From NCBI GenBank assembly GCA_019751935.1, contig JAIEMR010000171.1, positions 1-8,525 of the forward strand: a stretch of DNA of 8,525 nt, in the 5' to 3' direction. Positions 1 through 6,336 of this stretch are shown here, one piece after another (the first letter of the stretch is position 1; the number at the start of each line of letters is the position of its first letter). The notes under the pieces were generated by a model that saw nothing but the letters and a program-made list of their open reading frames with translations, was not told where the DNA came from and made no database searches. The stretch is from Alphaproteobacteria bacterium (GTDB taxonomy: Bacteria; Pseudomonadota; Alphaproteobacteria; Paracaedibacterales; CAIULA01). The translations under genes were made by a program, and so were the position numbers.

Positions 1-1202
1 ATCCCCACCACCATATGGCCATCATTCATCAGATGGTGGGCAAGCGTAAACCCAGCAGGCCCCATACCGGCTACAAGTGCAGTTTTACCACTTGCGGGAA
101 GGGGCAATGGTCGTTTGAAGTTCAATGGATTCCATCGGGTTAAAAGGCTGTAAATCTCAAATCCCCAGGGTAGGTTTAACACATCGTTTAACGTCTGCGT
201 TTCAACGTTTGGTATGTTCACAGGTTCCTGCTTTTGATAGATGCACGATTTCATGCAATCATTACAAATTCGATGGCCTGTGCCGGCAACCATTGGGTTA
301 TCAATAATGGCTGTGGCAAGCGCCCCAAGGCTGTAACCATCGGATTTCAGCTTGTTCATTTCAGAGATTTTTTCCTCTAACGGACAGCCAGTCAAATTTG
401 TACCAAAGTGATTTTTTTGAAAACGTTCTGTTTCAGGAGTTTTCGATTTTAATCCCTTAGAACATGAGTCCTTGCTTTGCTTATGGCACCAAATGCAATA
501 ATTAGCTTGATCAACCGCCTGTTCACGGCTGACGCCAGCATCAGTTAAAGAGAATCCTTCACGTTCCCGCAAATCATGGGGAGCAAGGCGCCATTTGCCG
601 GCCTCATCTTGGATAAGACCATGAATTAGGTGATCAAAATTAAGCTTTTCTGGGGTTTTAAACAGGACACCATCTTTGTGCAGGCGCCTCCCGTTTGGCG
701 TTAGCGTTGCCCAAGCGGCATACATTGCGGCTTGTTCAAGGATTTCCTTGTTGTCTTCTTCGTCCTGCTGCCAAGCTGTGATGGCCGTGGCAAATTCTAA
801 TTCGGAGGATAGGGGTAGGTGGGGCTTAATCGCATCTGCTTCTTCATCAGTGACCGAGGGGTATTTCTTGATCGCATAGCGCTGCACGAATTGCCGCTTG
901 ACGGTCATTAAGGGGGTAAGCCCACTGTGCGCTGTTTGAAGGGCAGCAACCTCAGTTTTGATATTAAAGAGATGGCTTATAAAATCCTCTACAATTGGCG
1001 CTAGCGCGATAATCAGATTGCTTTCCTCAATCGGCATCAGCGGAATATTGCGAGCAGCGGTTAACGCGTTGTTGAGTTCAAGTGATGTTTCTTTCAGAAA
1101 ATCCTGAAAAGCCGCATCAACCTTGGCAAGGCCATGGTTTGTATAAAGATCCTCGAAAGTGAGGTTATAGGAAAGGTGAAGAGAAGGTGTGTTACGGGGC
1201 AT
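1..1202 (-). CDS. GltD-like Fe-S/FAD pyridine nucleotide oxidoreductase, N-terminal 400 residues (partial)
   Basis: The minus strand is open from the ATG at 1202-1200 to the left edge, giving 400 codons without a stop; an in-frame TAA nine codons or fewer upstream fixes this start. Residues 1-230 have no motif I recognise. Residues 236-320 carry two cysteine groups, C236-x2-C239-x7-C247 with a GCPLEEKI segment at 272-279, and C313-x2-C316-x3-C320. This is the pattern of the N-terminal [4Fe-4S] domain of glutamate synthase small subunit (GltD) and dihydropyrimidine dehydrogenase. Residues 374-384 read TALVAGMGPAG, a GxGxxG dinucleotide-binding start that normally begins the FAD domain. The protein probably moves electrons between NAD(P)H, FAD and Fe-S clusters in the cytoplasm. 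The long N-terminal extension is unlike ordinary GltD of about 470 residues. From memory, large FAD oxidoreductases of this layout occur in Rickettsiales-type alphaproteobacteria. The substrate cannot be told from this piece. Confidence 0.85.
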   Translation of the reverse strand, partial: MPRNTPSLHLSYNLTFEDLYTNHGLAKVDAAFQDFLKETSLELNNALTAARNIPLMPIEESNLIIALAPIVEDFISHLFNIKTEVAALQTAHSGLTPLMTVKRQFVQRYAIKKYPSVTDEEADAIKPHLPLSSELEFATAITAWQQDEEDNKEILEQAAMYAAWATLTPNGRRLHKDGVLFKTPEKLNFDHLIHGLIQDEAGKWRLAPHDLREREGFSLTDAGVSREQAVDQANYCIWCHKQSKDSCSKGLKSKTPETERFQKNHFGTNLTGCPLEEKISEMNKLKSDGYSLGALATAIIDNPMVAGTGHRICNDCMKSCIYQKQEPVNIPNVETQTLNDVLNLPWGFEIYSLLTRWNPLNFKRPLPLPASGKTALVAGMGPAGFTLAHHLMNDGHMVVG

Positions 1203-1459
1203 TTTGTTTTTATCTGTTACTTTTTTATTCTCATTAACTCTTTATCAACATTTAGGCTCTATAATATAGGGTGGAAGGGAGGCGGATGGCCATCCCTGCA
1301 CAAAGGCAAAAAGGTCATTTTTTGGTTTTAGAAATTTAATCACGTTACAATAAAACACTACCCTAAAAACCTTAATATCTGCTAAAAAACATCTACTACT
1401 TTTGTTTAACTTAACTTACTCCAAAGTTTATTCTTTTGAAAGCATTAGCATTATTTATT

Positions 1460-1479
1460 TTTTTCAACTTTTTGAAAAA
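1460..1479. repeat. Short inverted repeat upstream of the secreted-protein block
   Basis: TTTTTCAA (1460-1467) and TTGAAAAA (1472-1479) form a perfect 8-bp inverted repeat around a 4-nt loop, about 50 bases before the 387-residue gene. It is not followed by a T run on either strand, so it does not look like a terminator. It could be an operator or simply a by-product of an A/T-rich region; a similar TTTTGAAA occurs at 1434-1441. Confidence 0.4.
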
Positions 1480-1517
1480 GGATAAGCTTCTGTATTTTTA
1501 AAATTGTTTTTTTAATT

Positions 1518-1520
1518 AGG
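1518..1520 (+). promoter_or_regulatory. Ribosome binding site deciding the start of the 387-residue protein
   Basis: AGG at 1518-1520 lies 7 nt before ATG 1528 but only 4 nt before the in-frame GTG at 1525. The spacing favours the ATG as the start codon. Confidence 0.45.
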
Positions 1521-1527
1521 AAATGTG

Positions 1528-2691
1528 ATGAAGCTTTTTTGCTTATTTTTGTTATTGATATGTTTTTCTTTTAATGTGCATGCAAGCGGTAAAGAAATAA
1601 TAGAGCTGGGCCTAAAGTCTAGACAGCTTTTAAGGCGATTTAGTTCATCCATCACTTCGCTGGGGCCAGATTTAGTTACTAGCTTAAAAAGAACGCTTAC
1701 TGCGGGAGAGATGGCTCATAATCCTCTTGATAATGATTGGAAGCCAGCTTTTTTCTATAGTCATTGGTTAAAACGATTAGATACAACTTCAGCTGACGGA
1801 AAGTATAAATTTAATTCTCATCCGGATACAGAATTTGAAAAATGTCATTTACAACTGGAAGAAAGGCTAACAAATCGTGCCTCAAAATTTCTTTCTCAAA
1901 CTCAAGTTGGTGTCCATTTAAGTGGTAAGGTCTTAACAGATGATGAGATGGATCATGTGGATTTTATCCTTTCATCGCGTATTCACCGAGATAAGCCCTT
2001 TGTAAAAGGTCAGATTATTCACCTTAAAGGAATCACTGCTTTTCCCATTGTTTTATTCTCTCTTAGCCAAGAAGGAAGTAATTTTGTTAATTTTGGCACG
2101 CCTTTACACCATGGATTTTATTTACAAAACTTTGCAGATTATTTTGATTCAATAGCTTTGTTGCGTGATTGGGGTGCTTATAGAGATCTTAAAATTGTTT
2201 CAATTCCAGCTGGGTCTAAGGTAAATTGTAGAGTAGGGCTTGTTGCCCCCCAATCTTTTCCTCAAACAAATATTAGATACTACCGGGATAACTTAGGCAA
2301 TGTAGCTGCAGAAAGTGTAGGCATGTTTTCTTTGCAAAGCTTGCAAGAACAGTTAGAGTTTAAAGATGGAAGTAATTCATTATCGGATCTTGTAGAACAC
2401 CGCACTGGGGGTGAATTGCAAATTATGTTTGGTTATGCGGAAAAGTATAAAGTTTATGAGGCAGGTTCTTTGTGCTTTGATGAAGATGGAAATCCAAAAA
2501 AATACTTAAAAAAGAAAAATAACAGATGGTATAAACCTTCTAGCGCAGAGGAAATGAGCCATTTCTTAGATAAAGACTATTTTCACACCCTTTTTCAACT
2601 TGAAAATATTTTGCAAAAAATGGATATTTTTGATAAAGATGAGAGGGATGAAATTGTAAGATTCTTGCTTGATAAGCAAATTAGAAAATAA
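1528..2691 (+). CDS. Exported protein of unknown function, 387 residues
   Basis: I do not recognise this protein. Residues 1-19 are a classic Sec signal peptide: a lysine at 2, a hydrophobic core over 3-15 and a V-H-A site ending at 19, so the mature chain should start at S20. The mature part has no other membrane segment and three cysteines (C106, C234, C316). It is rich in Lys, Glu, Asp and Phe, with a basic lysine run near 324-330. A stretch at 226-241 (IPAGS...GLVAPQ) resembles, from memory only, a segment seen in some polymorphic-toxin C-terminal domains; this is too weak to name a function. An in-frame GTG lies one codon upstream, but the AGG spacing favours ATG 1528. The next gene begins about 30 nt after the stop, so the two are likely co-transcribed. 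The gene looks more AT-rich than the flanking housekeeping genes. Confidence 0.85.
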   Translation: MKLFCLFLLLICFSFNVHASGKEIIELGLKSRQLLRRFSSSITSLGPDLVTSLKRTLTAGEMAHNPLDNDWKPAFFYSHWLKRLDTTSADGKYKFNSHPDTEFEKCHLQLEERLTNRASKFLSQTQVGVHLSGKVLTDDEMDHVDFILSSRIHRDKPFVKGQIIHLKGITAFPIVLFSLSQEGSNFVNFGTPLHHGFYLQNFADYFDSIALLRDWGAYRDLKIVSIPAGSKVNCRVGLVAPQSFPQTNIRYYRDNLGNVAAESVGMFSLQSLQEQLEFKDGSNSLSDLVEHRTGGELQIMFGYAEKYKVYEAGSLCFDEDGNPKKYLKKKNNRWYKPSSAEEMSHFLDKDYFHTLFQLENILQKMDIFDKDERDEIVRFLLDKQIRK

Positions 2692-2707
2692 TTATGAAGA
2701 GTTTATT

Positions 2708-2713
2708 AAGGAG
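2708..2713 (+). promoter_or_regulatory. Strong Shine-Dalgarno deciding the start of the 166-residue protein
   Basis: AAGGAG at 2708-2713 lies 10 nt before ATG 2724. It would fall inside the coding region if the upstream in-frame ATG at 2694 were used, and that ATG has no comparable site in front of it. The signal peptide also begins properly at 2724. Confidence 0.7.
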
Positions 2714-2723
2714 AAAAAATACT

Positions 2724-3224
2724 ATGAAAACTCAAATTGCATCTAAAATAACTATGGGATGCTTGGTAGCATTCCTTTCAATCGAAGCACAAGCGGCAGA
2801 GGCTTTGCTTGGGGGATTAAAAAGAGCTGTTCCTGTTGCAAAATGGTTGAGGGCATCGTTTATTAAAGCTGATCCGGATGCTTTACTCAAAGGGTTAGAA
2901 AATGCTACTCCAAAGGCAAGACGCATTCTAAGTAATTGCACTACAAGACTTCCTGAAGATCTCTTGAGTATTAAAGAACCTGCTAACAACTTAAGTGGAG
3001 GCGTTTTGCAGTTAGAAGATATGGTTAAAAGAGTTGCTCAGGAAAGAAGAGCAGATTTCATTTTGACATTTCCAGGTAGCAGTTTAGATAGAAATATGAG
3101 AAACGCATTAGACGAGTTACGTGCTGTAGCGAATAAAGATTCTAGAGTTCTTGAGCTAGATGCCTATAAGAATGCTGAATTAATTTGCGAAGATCTAGCA
3201 TTAGATCCGCCGCCACTCAGATAA
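2724..3224 (+). CDS. Exported protein of unknown function, 166 residues
   Basis: Not a family I recognise. From ATG 2724 the protein opens with a signal peptide: lysines at 2 and 8, a hydrophobic core around 11-20 and an A-Q-A cleavage site ending at 24. The mature chain of about 142 residues is probably mainly helical and has two cysteines, C72 and C155, which could form one disulfide in the periplasm or outside the cell. The tail ends in a short proline run (DPPPLR). The upstream ATG at 2694 would add ten residues with several arginines, but the strong AAGGAG supports 2724. It follows the 387-residue secreted protein by 32 nt and likely shares its transcript, so the two products may act together. 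The minus-strand ORF over 2732-2989 is a shadow. Confidence 0.82.
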   Translation: MKTQIASKITMGCLVAFLSIEAQAAEALLGGLKRAVPVAKWLRASFIKADPDALLKGLENATPKARRILSNCTTRLPEDLLSIKEPANNLSGGVLQLEDMVKRVAQERRADFILTFPGSSLDRNMRNALDELRAVANKDSRVLELDAYKNAELICEDLALDPPPLR

Positions 3225-3420
3225 TGAAGAAAGAGTTTTGCAATAAAACTGTTCATAAAAAGTAAGTCACCGTGTGCGGTAAAGATAAAAAAAATTTAAA
3301 ATCCAGTAATTAATTTTTCCAGAATTAGACGTAAATAATCCTAGAAACTTATCTAGTGATTTTTAGAGTTTTGGAGTATATTACTTCGTGTAGTCAACTC
3401 GTAATTTTAGGAGAAGGCTC
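3225..3420. other. AT-rich spacer between secreted-protein genes
   Basis: This 196-base gap is long enough to end the first secreted-protein transcript and start a new one. No clear terminator is visible; ACCG-TGTG-CGGT at about 3269-3280 has only a 4-bp stem. TATATT at 3377-3382 is a fair -10 hexamer, but no good -35 sits 16-18 nt upstream, so a separate promoter for the 155-residue gene is possible and not shown. Confidence 0.45.
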
Positions 3421-3888
3421 ATGTCTAAAAGAAAAATCATCCTTGCATCATTAGTTACTTTTCTAAGTTTGTCTAGCTGTTATGCGTCAACTGACGATTT
3501 GCAAGAGATAGTAGGTAAGGCTGCAGCAGTACCTTCAAGGTCTTTGACAGCTGAAGGTATTGTTGATGATGAGTTTTTCAAACAACTCTTTTCCAAAGCA
3601 GGGGAAGAACTTAGGCCGACAGATCCCAAAACAAATTACTTTACGGCCATGAAAATTGCTAAAGACCATAATTTAGGAGATCTAGATGCCTTTTTAAATC
3701 AAATGGGTATCCCAGATACTTATCCTATAAACAGTAGTTATACCGGAAAAAATAAAAGTGCAGAGGCCTATGATGTTTGGGTTGGTGAACGAGAAGGGGA
3801 CCGAGTAAGAGGGCAGGCAGAACAAGTCGGACGTGAAATTGGCAAAGGTGCTGAAAAAGTAGCAAATACTTTAAAGGGTATTTTTTAA
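3421..3888 (+). CDS. Small exported protein or lipoprotein of unknown function, 155 residues
   Basis: The start is well supported: AGGAG at 3409-3413 lies 7 nt before ATG 3421. The N-terminus has a basic stretch (K3, R4, K5), a hydrophobic core over 6-17 and then L-S-S-C with C20. This fits a lipobox, so the protein may be lipid-anchored at C20; C-Y-A ending at 22 would also serve as an ordinary signal peptidase I site, so a soluble exported form is equally possible. The mature part is hydrophilic. The last 28 or so residues (about 128-155) form a proline-free, charged stretch with regularly spaced V, I, A and L, likely an amphipathic helix. I recognise no family. It is the third signal-peptide gene in a row, and the palindromic stem-loop at 3928-3981 lies just after it. 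Confidence 0.82.
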   Translation: MSKRKIILASLVTFLSLSSCYASTDDLQEIVGKAAAVPSRSLTAEGIVDDEFFKQLFSKAGEELRPTDPKTNYFTAMKIAKDHNLGDLDAFLNQMGIPDTYPINSSYTGKNKSAEAYDVWVGEREGDRVRGQAEQVGREIGKGAEKVANTLKGIF

Positions 3889-3927
3889 CTGTATTAAAAT
3901 CAGTTATTGATTAATGAATAATCGAAT

Positions 3928-3981
3928 GGGGCTACGGTTAAGTCATAGAAAGTCTCTGTGAGGCTTAATCGTAGCGTCCCC
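3928..3981. repeat. 54-nt imperfect palindrome / stem-loop before folK
   Basis: The left arm GGGG-CTACG-G-TTAAG (3928-3942) pairs with the right arm CTTAA-T-CGTAG-CGT-CCCC (3964-3981). The G/T opposition pairs as G-U in RNA, and CGT is a 3-nt bulge. The loop holds a further stem, TCATAG (3943-3948) with CTGTGA (3956-3961, one G-U). No T run follows on either strand, so it is not a standard intrinsic terminator. It ends 20 nt before the folK start. It could end the secreted-gene transcript, act in the folK leader, be a small structured RNA, or be a dispersed palindromic repeat. Confidence 0.65.
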
Positions 3982-4001
3982 TTAATAAAGTGAGTGTTTA
4001 A

Positions 4002-4454
4002 ATGATAATGGTTTATCTAAGTTTGGGCAGTAACCTTGGCGATAGACACGCATACCTAAAGGCTGCTGTTGATGCCCTAAAACTTATTTTAGCCGACATC
4101 AAAACATCATCCATTTATGAAACGGAACCTCAGTACGTAACTGACCAGCCAGCGTTTTTAAATCAGGTGATTTCAGGTAAAACTGATTTAGATCCCTTGG
4201 AATTTTTAAAGCAATGTCAGGCCATTCAAAAACAAGTAGGACGGGCACCTCAGACGGTACGCTTTGGGCCACGTGAAATTGATATCGACATTATAAGCTT
4301 TGGCGATGTTATTTTAAAAACCGAGAGTATTGAAATTCCCCATCCTCGTCTACATGAGCGCTTGTTTGTTCTTGAACCATTGATGGAAATCGCCCCTGAT
4401 TGGGTATGCCCAAGAACAGGTGAATCTGTACAAACATTAATCCAAAAACTTTAA
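4002..4454 (+). CDS. folK: 2-amino-4-hydroxy-6-hydroxymethyldihydropteridine pyrophosphokinase (HPPK)
   Basis: HPPK moves pyrophosphate from ATP to 6-hydroxymethyl-7,8-dihydropterin, the step before dihydropteroate synthase in folate synthesis; it acts in the cytoplasm. The 150-residue length is normal for a stand-alone HPPK. Visible family features are VYLSLGSNLGD at 4-14, the signature R87-F-G-P-R91-E-I-D94-I-D96-I-I98 containing the Mg-binding aspartates, and the C-terminal IPHPRLHERLFVLEPL segment (112-127). ATG 4002 and ATG 4008 are both possible starts; the second leaves MVYLSLGSN, closer to the usual HPPK N-terminus, and no strong ribosome binding site separates them. It stands alone, without folP or folB next to it. 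Its TAA overlaps the stop of the convergent dioxygenase gene. Confidence 0.95.
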   Translation: MIMVYLSLGSNLGDRHAYLKAAVDALKLILADIKTSSIYETEPQYVTDQPAFLNQVISGKTDLDPLEFLKQCQAIQKQVGRAPQTVRFGPREIDIDIISFGDVILKTESIEIPHPRLHERLFVLEPLMEIAPDWVCPRTGESVQTLIQKL

Positions 4455-5266
4455 GAGGCCGCATACCATTTGTGGGTTTCAGAACGGGGCAACGCCTCAA
4501 CACCGTCAGCTTCGATAAACGCTACTACAGCCCATCTTGCAAAGGGTTTGCCAATCAGGGTTTCATCAGTTTGAATCACATCGTGCCATCCTGGCGAGAG
4601 TTTATCAGTATCCATAACTTTTTGAAAATTACTAGACAGCATAAAGACAGCGTTTTCGGCTTTATGATGGACAGGTTTTAAATCATCAGGGCAGCTTCCA
4701 ATCCTAAGGCCAGGGCAGCTTTCAGCAATCGCCAGACTAAAGGAACCCGCATCAAAATGTGGTTTTGCCAAATATTTGCCTGAACTTTGCCAATTGTATT
4801 TTAAAAACCTTAAAAGGATATGCTCTTCGTTGGTATCGAAAATCTTAGCCCTAAGGCCAGGAAAGTCAGGCTCAAAGATACCTAGGGCAGTAAAGACGGT
4901 TTGGTAAGCAAGATCCCAAATCGGTTTTGCTTTGGTTACAAAATCATTCGCAACCGGATGCTTTTCAAGAAAGTCTGCGTATTTTTCTAGCAATATTGGA
5001 TGGAAATGAAAAAACTCTTTGCTGTCGTTATAAATGTCTCCGCTTGGATCGCGGTGCCTATAACCAAGGTCTCCGCGCCTATGAAGAGGGGCAATTGTAT
5101 GGTCCATATGGGTTTTAACGGTGTTCGGTTCTTCTAGGAATGTGAAAAACGAATCAACGGCCTCTTGAATAATAGATGGGGACATTGGAAAAGGAAGTTC
5201 AATGTAAAATTGCTTTTGAAGGGTTTGATACATTTCTTCTTTAGTTGGGAACGGGGTTACACTCAT
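4451..5266 (-). CDS. 2-oxoglutarate/Fe(II)-dependent dioxygenase-like protein
   Basis: A 271-residue cytoplasmic protein with the iron-binding facial triad of the 2OG-Fe(II) oxygenase superfamily: H170-F-D172 and a distal histidine H228 (in GWHDV). R244 (in FARWAVVAF) lies 16 residues further and sits where the 2-oxoglutarate carboxylate-binding arginine is expected. The layout, with HxD in the second half of the protein, a Leu/Ile/Gly-rich strand after it (GLRIG at 186-190) and then H...R, is that of the isopenicillin N synthase-like branch. The N-terminal 160 residues are helical and lack a signal peptide. Substrate unknown: amino acid, nucleoside or small-molecule hydroxylation or demethylation are all possible. 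It is transcribed toward folK and its TAA shares TTAA with the folK stop. A good promoter lies just upstream (5301-5329). Confidence 0.8.
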   Translation of the reverse strand: MSVTPFPTKEEMYQTLQKQFYIELPFPMSPSIIQEAVDSFFTFLEEPNTVKTHMDHTIAPLHRRGDLGYRHRDPSGDIYNDSKEFFHFHPILLEKYADFLEKHPVANDFVTKAKPIWDLAYQTVFTALGIFEPDFPGLRAKIFDTNEEHILLRFLKYNWQSSGKYLAKPHFDAGSFSLAIAESCPGLRIGSCPDDLKPVHHKAENAVFMLSSNFQKVMDTDKLSPGWHDVIQTDETLIGKPFARWAVVAFIEADGVEALPRSETHKWYAAS

Positions 5267-5300
5267 GACTTACTTTTTTTGATGCAGATCTATGGTAAGC

Positions 5301-5329
5301 ATTTTACTTGCGCTTATTTTCTCTCGCAA
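5301..5329 (-). promoter_or_regulatory. Promoter for the dioxygenase gene, overlapped by an inverted repeat
   Basis: Read on the minus strand, TTGCGA (5329-5324) and TAAAAT (5306-5301) are -35 and -10 hexamers separated by exactly 17 nt. A transcript starting about seven bases later would have a leader of roughly 27 nt before ATG 5266. The inverted repeat CTTGCG/CGCAAG (5307-5312 and 5325-5330) covers the -35 and the spacer. Confidence 0.5.
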
Positions 5330-5330
5330 G
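5307..5330. promoter_or_regulatory. Inverted repeat, possible operator
   Basis: CTTGCG at 5307-5312 and CGCAAG at 5325-5330 are perfect inverted half-sites whose starts are 18 nt apart, close to two helical turns. They sit inside the predicted promoter of the dioxygenase gene, where a dimeric repressor would block polymerase. No regulator is encoded next to it, so the binding protein is unknown. Confidence 0.35.
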
Positions 5331-5352
5331 GGGGATGAAATGACTTCTCTTT

Positions 5353-5383
5353 TTGAGATATGAATAAATGTGTTACTTATTAA
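5353..5383 (+). promoter_or_regulatory. Weak candidate promoter for tatD
   Basis: TTGAGA (5353-5358) resembles a -35 and TATTAA (5378-5383) a -10, but the 19-nt spacer is longer than ideal. The position, about 35 nt before ATG 5417, is right for a gene divergent from the dioxygenase and without an upstream partner. Confidence 0.3.
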
Positions 5384-5416
5384 ATAACAAAGATATGTTA
5401 GAAGGACCAAAACGTT

Positions 5417-6193
5417 ATGTTGGTTGATAGTCATTGTCATTTAAATTTTCCCGAATTCAAGGATGATCTGGATGCTGTTATAAAACGAGCCGAAGAAAAA
5501 GGCGTTAAGACATTTTTGACCATCAACACAAAACTCAGCGAAGCTAAAGATATTCAGAACATTGCTGATCGTTATCCAAATGTTTTTTGCACCGTGGGCG
5601 CGCATCCACATGATGCAATAGATCATACCTACGATGGGGTTTATGAGGATCTAATTAAGCTAGCACAGCATCCAAAGGTTGTGGGAGTTGGCGAAACAGG
5701 CCTCGATTATCATTATGAAAACAGCCCACGTGATGAGCAGATAGAATCCTTTAAAACGCATATAAGGGCATCTATTGACCTTGATTTACCACTTGTTATT
5801 CACACACGTGATGCGGATGAGGATACGCTTGCTGCTATCAAAGAATTTCCAAAGGCAAAAGGAGTGTTCCATTGCTTTAGTGGCAGTAAAGATTTGGCAA
5901 AGGCAGCTTTGGATCTGGGGTTTTATATCTCATTTTCAGGGATTATCACTTTTAAAAAGGCAGATGATTTGCGCGAGGTTGCAAGCTTTGTTCCCATGGA
6001 TCGTGTGCTTGTTGAAACCGATTCACCCTTTTTAGCGCCTATTCCTCACCGGGGAGGCCGAAATGAACCTGCTTATACATATATTACGGCTATGAAGTTA
6101 TCTGAAATCAAAGGCATCTCTTTAGAGGACGTTGCTCACCAAACAACCGAAAATTTCTTTAAGCTGTTTGATGGGGCGAAAAGCTCTCGTTAA
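5417..6193 (+). CDS. tatD: TatD-family metal-dependent hydrolase (DNase)
   Basis: A 258-residue cytoplasmic TIM-barrel enzyme of the TatD/YcfH group, with the family's metal ligands all visible: H6-x-H8 in DSHCHL, E93 in GETGLDY, H129 in VIHTRDA, H152 in FHCFSGS and D202 in VETDSPFLAP. The length is normal for the family. Members have been described as 3'-5' exonucleases acting on DNA or RNA, or as D-aminoacyl-tRNA deacylases; the sequence alone does not decide between these. GAAGGA at 5401-5406, 10 nt before ATG 5417, supports the start. In many proteobacteria ycfH lies beside metG or holB; here it stands alone between the dioxygenase gene and a regulator. The ORFs at 5775-6035 (plus) and 5441-5626 (minus) are shadows of it. 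Confidence 0.95.
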   Translation: MLVDSHCHLNFPEFKDDLDAVIKRAEEKGVKTFLTINTKLSEAKDIQNIADRYPNVFCTVGAHPHDAIDHTYDGVYEDLIKLAQHPKVVGVGETGLDYHYENSPRDEQIESFKTHIRASIDLDLPLVIHTRDADEDTLAAIKEFPKAKGVFHCFSGSKDLAKAALDLGFYISFSGIITFKKADDLREVASFVPMDRVLVETDSPFLAPIPHRGGRNEPAYTYITAMKLSEIKGISLEDVAHQTTENFFKLFDGAKSSR

Positions 6194-6336
6194 AAGAAGA
6201 AAGTTTTTTACATAACCTGAAATATCCCTTACATATAAAAATATACTTTCTGGTATTTGTTTGCATTTGCTAAGGTATAAATTAGGAATGAGGATGATAT
6301 AAATCACCCCCATTCTTTTGGATGTGTTGTCTGGTC

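Larger units (their letters stand above)
1203..1527. other. AT-rich divergent intergenic spacer
   Basis: About 325 bases separate the start of the left-edge oxidoreductase (minus) from the first secreted-protein gene (plus). It should hold promoters for both. For the minus gene, TTGATA (1248-1243) followed 15 nt later by TAAAAA (1227-1222) is a weak candidate. For the plus gene, TTGAAA at 1472-1477 and TAAAAT at 1499-1504 both fit consensus hexamers, but the 21-nt spacer is too long to be convincing. A perfect 12-bp palindrome GGATGGCCATCC lies at 1284-1295, and an 8-bp inverted repeat at 1460-1479. No coding potential or RNA gene was recognised; the short plus ORF over 1134-1331 has no family features and overlaps the real minus gene. 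Confidence 0.7.

Noticed and set aside
1284..1295. Perfect 12-bp palindrome GGATGGCCATCC in the left spacer
   Set aside because: Isolated, with no matching copy seen elsewhere in the window and no clear link to a promoter; too short to call an element end or operator.
125..1331. Plus-strand ORFs at 125-307, 676-879 and 1134-1331
   Set aside because: They lie opposite or mostly opposite the continuous 400-codon minus-strand oxidoreductase frame and show no family features.
3269..3280. ACCG-TGTG-CGGT as a terminator after the 166-residue gene
   Set aside because: The stem has only 4 bp and is followed by A residues, not T residues, on the plus strand.
4309..5118. Short ORFs at 4309-4503 (minus), 4472-4681 (plus) and 4927-5118 (plus)
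   Set aside because: Each overlaps folK or the dioxygenase gene in another frame and lacks motifs or ribosome binding sites.
6194..6210. A/T-rich AAAAGAAGAAAGTTTTTT directly after tatD as an intrinsic terminator
   Set aside because: The stem would be only a few A-T pairs with no GC content, too unstable to claim.
5441..6313. Short ORFs at 5441-5626 (minus), 5775-6035 (plus) and 6122-6313 (minus)
   Set aside because: The first two are shadows inside the tatD frame with its conserved motifs; the third straddles the tatD end and spacer without features.
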